The notes below the pieces were generated by a model that saw nothing but the letters and a program-made list of their open reading frames with translations, made no database searches and was not told where the DNA came from. Positions 1-8,669 of a stretch of DNA of 64,000 nucleotides are shown here, in pieces. This DNA is from Thinopyrum elongatum (lineage: Eukaryota; Streptophyta; Magnoliopsida; Poales; Poaceae): NCBI GenBank assembly GCA_011799875.1, contig CM022299.1:210434070-210498069 (forward strand), given 5' to 3'. Both the position numbers and the translations under genes were made by a program. How positions within the stretch are numbered: the first letter of the stretch is position 1; every line of letters begins with the position of its first letter.

Positions 1-700
1 TAAGAATTCACAATACATTTCAAGAAAGCATGAAAAGAGTATGAGCAGCGGAAAGAGTAAAGCATGCAATTTGCAAGAAAGTAAAGGGATGGGATTGGAG
101 TGTGCAAACGCAATGAAGACACGGAGATTTTTGGCGTGGTTCCGATAGGTGGTGCTATCGTACATCCACGTTGATGAAGACTTCAACCCACGAAGGGAAA
201 CGGTTGCACGAGTCCACGGAGGGCTCCACCCACGAAGGGTCCACGAAGAAGCAACCTTGTCTATCCCACCATGGCCATCGCCCATGAAGGACTTGCCTCA
301 CTCGGTTAGATCTTCACGAAGTAGGCGATCTCCTTGCCCTTACAAACTCCTTGGTTCAACTCCACAATCTTGTCGGAGGCTCCCAAGTGACACCTAACCA
401 ATCTAGGAGACACCACTCTCCAAAAGGTAATAAATGGTGTGTTGATGATGAACTCCTTGCTCTTGTGCTTCAAATGATAGTCTCCCCAACACTCAACTCT
501 CTCTCACAGATTTGGATATGGTGGAAGGATGATTTGAGTGGAAAGCAACTTGGGGAAGGCTAGAGATCAAGATTCTTGTGGTAGGAATGGAGTGTCTTGA
601 TCTCAACACATGAGTAAGTGGTTCTCTCTCAGAAAATGAGTAGTGGAAGTGTAGGCTCATTCTGATGGCTCTCTCTTGAATAGAGAAGGGGGTGGAGGGG

Positions 701-709
701 TATATATAG
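701..709 (-). promoter_or_regulatory. LTR TATA box
   Basis: On the minus strand the segment reads GGCTATATATACCCC, a good plant TATA context. The sister solo LTR has GGCTATAAATACCCC at the matching place, which fixes the LTR's transcriptional direction as minus. Confidence 0.6.
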
Positions 710-750
710 CCTCCACACAAAATCCAACCGTTACACATATTTGACTCAAC

Positions 751-1187
751 TCGGTGAGACCGAATAGAAGAACTCGGTGAGACCGATTCAATTCAAAATG
801 TGAACGTTAGAAATCTCGGTGGAACCGATATGATCAACTCGGTGGGACCGATGTGCTAGGGTTAGGGCAAAACCTCATCTCGGTGTGACCGATTGCATGA
901 ACTCGGTGAGACCGATTTCAGCAATGAGCAAACAGAGAGTTCGTCAGGCAAACTCAGTGGGACCGGTTGCACATTTCGGTGAGACCAACATAATTGCAAC
1001 AGGCAACAGAGAGTTTGCAAGGCGAACTCGGTGAGATCGATCGCTCATTTTGGTGAGACCGAAATGTTACGAAGGGAAACAGAGAGTCTGGATTGCCATC
1101 TCGGTGAGACCGAACTGATTAGGGTTTCTGGCAGTGGCTATGTCAAAGGAACTCGGTGGCGCCGGATAGATCAAATCGTGGGGCCGA
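751..1187. repeat. Array of 13-bp interrupted palindromes TCGGTnnnACCGA
   Basis: Thirteen copies, the last degenerate, start at 751, 774, 816, 839, 880, 903, 954, 976, 1028, 1050, 1101, 1153 and about 1175. The arms TCGGT and ACCGA are largely kept while the 3-base centre varies (gag, gga, ggg, gtg). Spacings alternate 22-23 with 41-42 or 51-52 bp. The array lies immediately upstream of the minus-strand TATA box, in the U3 part of the LTR. Confidence 0.85.
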
Positions 1188-1515
1188 GTTTGACTTTAGG
1201 TTTAGGACATATCTGGATATGAGAAAGTGGTTGAGGGCTTTGGAGCATATCACTAAGCACTTTGAGCAAGTAGACCATTAAGCAACACCTCATCCCCTTT
1301 TAATTGTATTGGCTTTTCCTATGGACTGAATGTGATCTTGGATCACTAAAATAGAAATGTAGAGTATTGAGCTTGTGCCAATCTTTGTCCTTAGCATTTT
1401 GAAGGGGTTCCACATCCTCTTGTCCATGCCACGCCATTGTTGAACTTTCTGAAATATACTAGATGAAAATATTATTCCAACAAGAGATATGTTGACATTA
1501 ATTACCAAAACCACC

Positions 1516-1557
1516 CAGGGAGCACTTGTGCTTTCACAGGGAGCACTTGTGCTTTCA
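1516..1557. repeat. Perfect 21-bp tandem duplication at the LTR terminus
   Basis: The terminal 21 bp of the LTR is present twice in direct tandem (1516-1536 and 1537-1557). Each copy ends CTTTCA, so the true LTR end could be at either 1536 or 1557. Replication slippage or an aberrant integration would give this. Confidence 0.85.
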
Positions 1558-1569
1558 ATCACCAACTCA

Positions 1570-1876
1570 GGACCTCTTTGATTCGCAGGATTTTGAAAAT
1601 GCAGGAATAGGAAAAGTAGAGGATTGGAGTGTCATGCCCACTTGAATCGTATAGGATTAGCAAGGAGCGTTTGATTTCACGGGATAAGCAAAGGAATTGT
1701 AAAAACAAGTTAGAGTGGATGTTAGATTTCCTATGAAATGTAGTACAAAAGATTCCATTGGAAAAATTCCTATGGGATTCAATCCTATGAATCAAAGGAC
1801 AAACGTAGGAAAAATTTCAAAGGATTTCAATCCTCCAAAAATCCTATAGAATTCCCTTGAATCAAAGGAGCCCTTA
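1570..1876. mobile_element. MITE with imperfect terminal inverted repeats (hAT-like)
   Basis: The ends GACCTCTTTGATTC and GAATCAAAGGAGCCC are inverted repeats. The interior holds further GGATT/AATCC inverted motifs and no coding sequence. The 'CTCCTTTGATTC' terminus is common in grass MITEs. I could not see a clean target-site duplication, so superfamily assignment is inferred. Confidence 0.6.
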
Positions 1877-2263
1877 GGTTTTTACAGGAGTAGTATAGAG
1901 AAATAGAGAAACTCTTATAAAAAACCGAGTTGGTGATGATGGTGTGCCTGCCATCCTGCAATATAGACCTTCCGATCTATAAACTCTTATCAACTATGGC
2001 AATTTTGCAAAAAGATACCCGCACCCCTCTCCACATTTGTAGACAAGGCCTTCCCTCATTCATCTTCGTCTCCCACAATATAAACAGCTCCTATAAATGC
2101 ATCTTGATGTTCCATGCAACGCATGGGCCTCTTGCTGGTAATAATAAATATTGTACTCGAGTAATCGGTATATCGTTGCCGCACCTATGCACGCGAACAT
2201 TTATCGTAACATAGTACCTCATGCTGGATAGTCGTAATATTACAAGTTTCAAATTGATATTAC
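1877..2263. other. Unannotated spacer
   Basis: No gene is supported here. A 94-codon open frame at 1930-2214 shows no recognisable domain. The stretch lies between the MITE and the LINE tail, 3' of the F-box gene. Confidence 0.5.
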
Positions 2264-2670
2264 AAATGCTAGGAGTAAACCACTGCGTACCAGGAAGATG
2301 GAGCTCACTGAAGAAGGAAAAGAGATGACCAAGATTCTTCTGCTCGTCTCAGGATGCACTCAATTTGCTTTCTCCCTCCATAGGGGGGGAGTTGTATTTT
2401 GATGCTCATGTGTGAGCGTTCTATTTTATGTTGGTTTCATAACTAGACAGCCTGCAGTAGTCTGGTGATGATGGTTTTGATGTAATGGTGTCGTCGGGTT
2501 TTCACCCCACAGTGAGTAATCTCGATGGCGAGTGCTCACAGTGGGTTTCCCGGCGATGCTTGAACCCGCTTTCCTCTTTCCCGTCTCATTTTCTGGACAA
2601 ATGATGTATTTCCGTTATGTCGCAGTAATGGAAAAGGGTAATGCCCGGTTCAAAAAAATGCTAGGAGTAA
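2264..2670 (+). mobile_element. 5'-truncated LINE 3' end with target-site duplication
   Basis: A perfect 15-bp direct repeat (aaatgctaggagtaa) at 2264-2278 and 2656-2670 flanks a 377-bp insert (2279-2655). The insert ends in ...GCCCGGTTC followed by an A-run. Long TSD, A-rich tail and no ORF are the signature of target-primed reverse transcription by a LINE. Only the 3' untranslated tail was integrated. The perfect TSD implies a fairly recent event. Confidence 0.8.
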
Positions 2671-2780
2671 TGCTGCACCTACGAAGAGGGAATTATTAGG
2701 AAGTTTACGTAAGAACTTTCATTACTTTAGGTGGATGCAACATTATCGTACAAACTAAAATCCACTGCCCTGACAAGTCG

Positions 2781-5235
2781 CTAATGGGCAAGTAAATTTT
2801 TGAGTCTCCGGCGACTTGATGTTTCAAAAACAAATTCAGCTTCTGCGGAGACTTTGTCATTTAGGCTTAGACGCTTGCAGTGATCAGCACGCCATTCATT
2901 GTTGCGCCAGAGAACGCCAAACCTCATTACCTTGAGCACACTTTCCTCTAGAACAAAGAACCTGGCCAATTTAATCTCAGATGTGCTGCCTCGGTAGTTG
3001 ATCAAATCAATTTCTGTAAGATGGAGATCAAGGCATTCGATGAGATTGTTATAGTGTAGCACATTTTTCACTTTCAGGTCTTTTTTTATCTGCAAAAGAA
3101 AAGAAAATATTAGAGCAGCTGGCTGTATAAGATTGTCGTGTCATCAAGAGGTACCAATATCATTCGCTCATATGATAGGGTTGGCTATAGGGTTGGCTCT
3201 AAGGCTAGTGATATTTTTTCACTCTCTCTCTGTCTCTTTCTCTTTCCTCTCATTTACCTAGGAGCACGTGAAGAGCTTGGGCATTTGTTGCCTTCCACTA
3301 TGTGGCCGATGCCATATTTCTCAAAAGTATGCCACATAATACGCATCGATGTCAAATCAAAAGATTTTGGCACCGCTCTAGTGATGTGAGAGAGTTGGCA
3401 CCGCTGTGCACACAGACCCACATGTATAAACAAATCAATCAAACCAACTCCACCAGCCTCTCCCTCTCCCAAACAAGTGTTTTTTTATTGCCTCAGTCCT
3501 CTCCCTCTCCCACGCAAGTGTTTTTTCATTGCGTGAGTTAATTTGGCACCGGAGCAAAGTCGGTGATCCAGATTGGGGCACCAGGTGAGCAATGGAGGGC
3601 ATCGATGCCAAATGCATCAGAAGTGAATTTGGCACGTGTTTTGGCCTACATAGTGGAGGGCCGTTATAGCCCACTTTTGTACTACCTCGTATTTAGTGTA
3701 AAATTTTGACCATAGATTTACCTAAGAAAATGCCAAGGCATGTCACCAAAACTTATACCATTTGAAATTATGTTCAAATACGAATCCAACGATATAATTT
3801 TTGGTGACATGCATTAACATTTTGTCAGTTAAATCTATGGTCAAATTTTGATACTACAAAAAGAGTAAACCAGGACGGAGGTAGTACTTGCTCTTAGGCT
3901 AACAATAGAGTTACTAGTCTAAGTTACTTGCCACTATGACTAGCCTAGGCTACTAGTAGTACAACAACAAAAAACAATGCAGGTGATCATGTGAGAAAAA
4001 ATACTAAAAACATTTGTTTTGGTGCAGTGCATAGATGCAGTTTTGAACACTACACTTGTCATCGTAATTTGGGAAAATTACGAAAAAAATTGAGCTATGT
4101 TGTGATTACCGTTTACTAATAGGAAAGAAGTTTCACCTCGATGAGTAGCTTCTCCGTGCACGGAAAGCATGTAAGGAATCCAACAACTTGATCCAAATTG
4201 GGGCCGATAGATTTTATTGCCAAGATCTTCACTGTGCGCACAGACTGGGTCAAGCTTGTGGGAATCATCTTCTGGATGACAGTCGTAAATACATCAAGAA
4301 GAAATTTAAAAATGTGAATTTCAAGAAGACGAAGAAGAAGATGAGTGTTGTACCTGAACGATTACGGATCCAATAAAGAGTTCGGAGAATTTGGCAGACG
4401 AGTACACCAACACTGTCAATTTTGGCGCGTCAATGACCCTGATTTTTGTTGGACCTTCTAGATCAGATACAAGCAATCTCTCAAGGAAAGGCGCATTCTC
4501 AATGACCATAATGTGGAACAGCTGGAGTGATCTCTTCCCAATTGATGTCTTGTTGCGGGGCCAGCAAGACACATAAATCCATCGAAGATTCGTTGAGGTG
4601 ATGTGGAGGCTAATGAACCCGTGGATCTGCCGAAGATGAAGGTACTCGAGTGCAGTACAGCTATGGAGCAGGTGCTCCATAGCCTTCTTCGAGATGCCAA
4701 CGTCAAAGAGGTCAAGCTGCTTGAGTTGAGGGAGAAGAAGGGCGGGCGCGGCATTAATCTGGGGGAAATAGCAGGAGCTGAAGCTGGCGCGGCGCAGCAT
4801 TGGTGTAAGGCGGAGCGCGGACGGTGGCAGAGAGCGACATCGTCCAGCTTCAAACCTGAGCTCCTCAAGCTGATCTAGGGCGGGGGATAAGAAAAACTCA
4901 TCGAACTTGGCTTGGACCTTGCAGTTGGTACTGAACATGTGGATGTCAAGTCGTCTGGCTGGCCCAGGGTGCGATGAAACAATCTTGGAGACTACGGCCA
5001 TGCGTTTGCAATCCCCGTCGCAGATGCAGCTGTCGACGGTGAGGTTGAGGGGGACGCGGCACCAGAGGTGGCGCCACCGCTGGGAGAGCAGGGTGGTCCG
5101 CACGGCAGATTTGGTGGGGAGGAGGCCGATGATGACAAGCAGCATGTCATTGGGGAGGCTGCTGATGAAGTCCAGGCTCGCCGGATGCGGTTTTGGCTCG
5201 AGCCGCCTCCGCTTGTTGGTTGCCTCGCCGTCCAT
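2781..5235 (-). CDS. F-box/LRR/FBD domain protein, three exons
   Basis: Exons 5235-4354, 4271-4137 and 3089-2781 join in phase 0 into an open frame of about 441 residues, the usual size for grass F-box/FBD proteins. Introns are GT-AG (4272-4353, 82 bp; 3090-4136, 1047 bp). Exon 1 holds the F-box at residues ~22-60 (ISSLPNDMLLVIIGLL, then LLSQRWRHLW) and leucine-rich repeats at ~110-290. Exon 2 gives the family segment with RTVKILAIKSIGPNLD and CFPCTEKLLIE. Exon 3 is the FBD domain (IECLDLHL ... FFVLEESVLKVM). The family acts as the substrate receptor of SCF (SKP1-cullin-F-box) ubiquitin ligases: the F-box binds SKP1 and the LRR/FBD part is thought to bind the target. The ATG at 5235 is the first in frame. 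No stop or frameshift was found, unlike the surrounding elements. Substrate is unknown, and expression is not shown by sequence. Confidence 0.9.
3682..3884. mobile_element. Stowaway-type MITE in intron 2
   Basis: TA target duplications (3680-3681 and 3885-3886) flank ends CTACCTCGT... and ...GACGGAGGTAG, the Tc1/mariner Stowaway terminal pattern. Internal inverted segments such as GACCATAGATTTA and TAAATCTATGGTC support hairpin potential. It lies wholly within the F-box gene's second intron and accounts for part of that intron's length. Confidence 0.75.
4137..4271 (-). other. Exon 2 of the F-box/FBD gene (45 codons)
   Basis: This short exon was found by splice signals and homology logic. The acceptor ...CATCCAG ends at 4272, the donor GTGAAAC starts at 4136, and the length is exactly 135 nt. 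It encodes the conserved link between the LRR region and FBD, with motifs TVKILAIKSIGPNLD and FPCTEKLLIE. It restores the expected domain order without changing phase. Confidence 0.85.
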
Positions 5236-5663
5236 CTCAGCCGGTGGCGACGCCGGTGTACACGTGTGCTGGTGTGTATTATGTGATGGGTGTGCGCGAG
5301 TGCGTCCTTGTGTGCATGTCGCCGCGCAGTGGTGAAGTGTGCACGAGTGCGTCCTTCACGCGGAAGAAGTGTGCCCTCAATTTACTAGCGTGCGGGGTGC
5401 TACCGCGAGTGGTTTCAACTCTGTTTACTTCAGCACGTGTCAGATGGGCCTCTAGTTTACTTATTTTCACCCACTGCCACATGGGCCAGCACACGAACAT
5501 AGAGAACACGAGCTGACAAGGCAGCATGTGGACTAGTTGACCGGTCAACTAAACAATATATGGAGCTATACACTAACACAGTGACCATATAATCCCTTGG
5601 TATAGAGAGATCGAGTGAGAGGGGAGGTCCGTGAGAGATAGTAGAGAGAGAGAGAGAAAGAGC
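5236..5663 (-). promoter_or_regulatory. Putative promoter and 5' region of the F-box gene
   Basis: This is the 428 bp between the start codon and the first MITE. It contains no other gene and includes a perfect W-box palindrome at 5534-5551. I did not find an unambiguous TATA box at the expected distance. The overlapping short ORFs are not supported. Confidence 0.4.
5534..5551. promoter_or_regulatory. Perfect 18-bp palindrome with two inverted W-box cores
   Basis: TAGTTGACCGGTCAACTA equals its own reverse complement. It holds TTGACC on each strand, the core bound by WRKY factors. It lies about 300 bp upstream of the F-box start codon. The palindrome is seen directly; WRKY regulation is inferred. 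Confidence 0.5.
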
Positions 5664-5665
5664 TA

Positions 5666-5912
5666 CTCCCTCCGTTCGATAATGTAGTGCCTATATTTTT
5701 TTTAAAGCCAAACTTTTGAAACTTTGACCAGGTTTATAAAGAAATTACTTATATCTACAATACCAAAGATAAATGATAGTATGAAGTAAGTACATGTTGT
5801 GATGAATCTAATGATCGTTCTAGATGTAAATGTTTTTCTCCACATATACGTAGTCAAACTTTTCTGAGGTTTGACTTTTCAAAACATCCATATGTTTATG
5901 GACGTGAGAGAG
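5666..5912. mobile_element. Stowaway-type MITE, copy in duplication unit 1
   Basis: It starts CTCCCTCCGTTCGATAATG after a TA and ends before a TA at 5913-5914. The paired internal words CTTTGACCAGG and GGTTTGACTTTTCAAAA are characteristic of the family. The right terminus is decayed. It has no coding capacity. Confidence 0.8.
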
Positions 5913-6615
5913 TACCTAACTAGAGAGAGAGAGAGAGAGTGTGTGTGTGAAATAGAAAGAGTGAGTGAAAAAAGTGTGTGTGCGTGTGTGAAAGAGACAT
6001 GGACAACACATGATAAAGTAGAGAAAAAGTGTGTGTGTCTTATGCAAACATATCACACATGCATCTTCGACAGCGAAAGCGAGGTGAGGAGATAGTGTGT
6101 GGTTGTTTGCAACCGAGAGAGAAAGACCCCTAGCACGTGGCCAAGAGAGGTCTGACAAACAAGGGAGAGAGGTCGAGAGAGACGTATGGAGAAAATGCAG
6201 ACATGGGGAGGAGAGAGTGTATGTTTGAGACAAAGAGATCCCCTGGAGATCGTGATGGGACTACATGGGTGGGAGATCGAGTGACAAGGTGTGTGTGCGA
6301 TAGAAGATACCCCGAGAGATATTGAGATAGACGTATGGATGGAAGGAGACAATACGTGTGTTCCTGATGGCTAGTGTGAGATAGTCATACTTAGGGGGGA
6401 GTGCGTGTGCCTATGATGGAGTGAGGGATTATGGTAATTAGGGGGGGTTCGTGTCACATAGAGAGAGAACAAGGGCGGAGAGTGTTATATGGGTCTATGT
6501 AGCGCGAGCGAGATATGTGTATGTGTGAACCAGGGAGATATAAAGTTTGAGAGAGATAGAGGAGCCCTGATACGGCTAAGTGGTGCGTCAGATAGCTGAG
6601 AGGGGGAAAGAGATA

Positions 6616-6863
6616 CTCCATCTGTTCGATAATGCAGTGCATATAAATTTTTTAGAAGTCAAACTTTGGAAACTTTGACCAGGTTTACGCAAATATTATT
6701 TATATCTACAATACCAAAGATACATCATACGAAACTACATCTCATGATGAATCTAATGATATATGTTTGCCATTCTAGATGTAAATGTTTTTCTCCATGT
6801 ACATGGTCAAACTTTGTGATGTTTGACTTTTCAATAAATCTATATGCTATGGATCGAAGAGAG
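6616..6863. mobile_element. Stowaway-type MITE, copy in duplication unit 2
   Basis: It is collinear with the MITE at 5666-5912, exactly 950 bp downstream. The right end GGATCGAAGAGAG is better preserved here, but the following TA is changed to TG. It was duplicated with its host unit rather than inserted independently. Confidence 0.8.
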
Positions 6864-7590
6864 TGCCTAAGTCGAGAGAGATCAAGTGCGTGTGAAGGAG
6901 AATGAGTGAGTGTGCAAAAAGAGTGTGTGTGTGAAAGAGAAAGGGACAACAAACGATAAAATAGAGAGAGTGTGTGTGTTCGTTTCTTATGCAAACATAT
7001 CACGCATGCATCTCCGAGATAGAAAAGCAAGGTGAGGAGATACACGAAGATAGCTAGTGCGTGATTGTTTGCAATGGAGAGAGACACCCCTATAGCACGT
7101 GTCCAATAGAGGCCTGGCCAACAAGGGACAAAGGTCGAGAGGGACGCATGGAGAAGATGGACGCATGGGGAGGGAGAGAGGGTGTGTTTGTGATAGAGAG
7201 ATCCCCTCGAGATCGTGAGGGGACTATATGGGTGGGAGATCGAGGGACGAGGTGTGTGTGCGATAGAAAGATGCCCCGAGAGAAATCGATATAGACCAAG
7301 TGAGGGAAAGAGACAATGCACATGTTTGCGATGGAGACTAAGAATTAGTCATATACATAACGGGGACTACGTGTGCCTACAATTGAGTGAGAGACAATCA
7401 TACCTAGCTAGCCATGAGATTGTGTGTGTGTGCGTGTGAGATGGAGAGAGAACGAGGGAGAGAGAGAGTTTTAGATGGGTCTATCGAGTGGGAGTGAGAT
7501 ATGCATGTGTATGTGTGACCCAAGGAGATGGAGAGTTTGAGAGAGAGAGGGAAGAGCTCCAATATGGCAGAGTGGTGCGTGAGAGAGTTA

Positions 7591-8440
7591 CGGGCAACGA
7601 GCTAGGGAATTTGTGTGCGTACGATGAGTGCACCCAAGATATTTAGCTTGGACTAGAGAATCATACATAGTGTGCCAGAGAGACCTATACATGGAGTGTG
7701 CATGCGAACTAGAAAGACCCCCCCCCCACAGAGAGAGAGAGAGGGAGAGGGACCGACAAGGTTTGTGTTTGGATGCGTGCGGTTGAATTGAAGATTGTCG
7801 GCGAGAGAGAGAACAGGAGTCTGGGAGAGAGGGAGGTCGCGTTTATGCATCAAAGACTGATATAAACCATGTTTCGATATAAATTTGCATTCAAATATTT
7901 GAATTGGAGAACATGTTGTCTGCAATCCACACATGAACGGAGATATGAGTATCAAACAAGTTCATTAATTTGACGTTCAACATGTTCATGGAGTACTATA
8001 ATACAACATGCTACTCAATTGATGTGTTCAATTTTGGATTTAGTTCACTATTTTGACCTGGTGAACAAGCTATTTCATTGAATCGAGATATTTCATTTTG
8101 GGTTTGATTCCCGTTTTTGAGTGGGTCAACTATTTGTCATATAGTAAATTGTTAGCAACGAGCACGTAAAAACACATTAGTCCCGAGCATCATCTCACCA
8201 TCTAAAAAAGAAGTGGCAAGCTAATATTTCAAAATTTGATTTGAATCGACTTGGTAAGGTAGATGTGGATGCTCGTTCTCCCAAAATTTGAATGAACCGC
8301 TAAACACCCTCTGCTCGGTGGAATTCGCCCGAGCAAATAAATGGGAGACGCGAAATTACTGGCCTACATGGGACACGCATCAATTGTCCCATTGTACATC
8401 GAGGGTAGGTTCGTAACTTCATCCAAGTGCGCCTTCTCCT
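7591..8440. other. Gene-free spacer
   Basis: The first ~240 bp continue the GA-rich sequence with a short C-run and GA microsatellite near 7720-7745. The rest is AT-rich, with many TTCAA/TTGAA words. No open frame with recognisable content was seen, and no element ends could be fixed. Confidence 0.5.
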
Positions 8441-8560
8441 CGGCCGAAATCGCTCGCGTCGACTATTTCAAAACACGCCCTCCTCGCCCGAAATCGCACG
8501 CGCACACTATTTCAAAACACGCCCTCCTCGCCCAAAATCGCTCGCGCCCACTATTTGGGA
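8441..8560. repeat. 44-bp tandem repeat, about 2.7 copies
   Basis: Units begin at 8441, 8485 and 8529 with CGGCCGAAATCG, CGCCCGAAATCG and CGCCCAAAATCG, each followed by ACTATTT; the first two continue CAAAACACGCCC. The period is exactly 44 bp. It lies upstream of the decayed transcription unit that starts near 8797. Confidence 0.85.
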
Positions 8561-8641
8561 GAAGCAAAGTTACTCTACTATCCCCGACCCTCAGTACACA
8601 GACCTAAGCCCAGAAGCCTAAAGGCAGGGGTAGAACTGTAA

Positions 8642-8669
8642 CCCCCCCCCCCCCACACACACACACACA
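8642..8669. repeat. Compound microsatellite (C)n(CA)n
   Basis: About thirteen C residues run straight into about eight CA repeats. This is simple-sequence DNA, likely length-variable. Confidence 0.9.

Larger units (their letters stand above)
1..1557 (-). mobile_element. LTR retrotransposon LTR, truncated by window edge
   Basis: From about position 110 to the end this segment matches the solo LTR at 61230-62891 nearly line for line; the first ~100 bases are more diverged, and the outer end lies outside the window. Read on the minus strand it begins TGAAAGCACAAG at 1557 (or 1536, see the terminal duplication). It has a TATA box at 701-709 and a palindrome array just upstream of it. No primer-binding site follows the inner end, so it may be a solo LTR or one LTR of an element lying to the left. 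The terminal bases (TG..CA; CCCCCCTCTAG near the 3' end of the sister copy) resemble the Sirevirus LTRs in this window, so a Copia/Sirevirus-like family is inferred. The short plus- and minus-strand ORFs inside are not genes. Confidence 0.8.
5655..7590. repeat. ~950-bp GA/GT-rich tandem duplication
   Basis: Two diverged copies (about 5655-6611 and 6612-7590) run in parallel. Each starts with a Stowaway MITE, then a GAGAGA/GTGTGT tract, then shared landmarks: TGCAAACATATCAC, CACCCCTA/GACCCCTAGCACGTG, AGATCCCCT, GGGTGGGAGATCGAG, GTGTGTGCGATAGAA. Landmarks recur 946-950 bp apart. Antisense ORFs made of Leu-Ser-His-Thr runs are low-complexity artefacts. A further GA-rich tail runs to about 7830. 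Confidence 0.85.

Noticed and set aside
4391..5516. Plus-strand ORFs opposite the F-box exon
   Set aside because: They mirror the F-box codons and show no domain of their own.
5871..7321. ORFs rich in Leu, Ser, His and Thr across the GA/GT tracts
   Set aside because: They are readings of low-complexity GAGA/GTGT DNA; frames do not persist between the two duplicated units.
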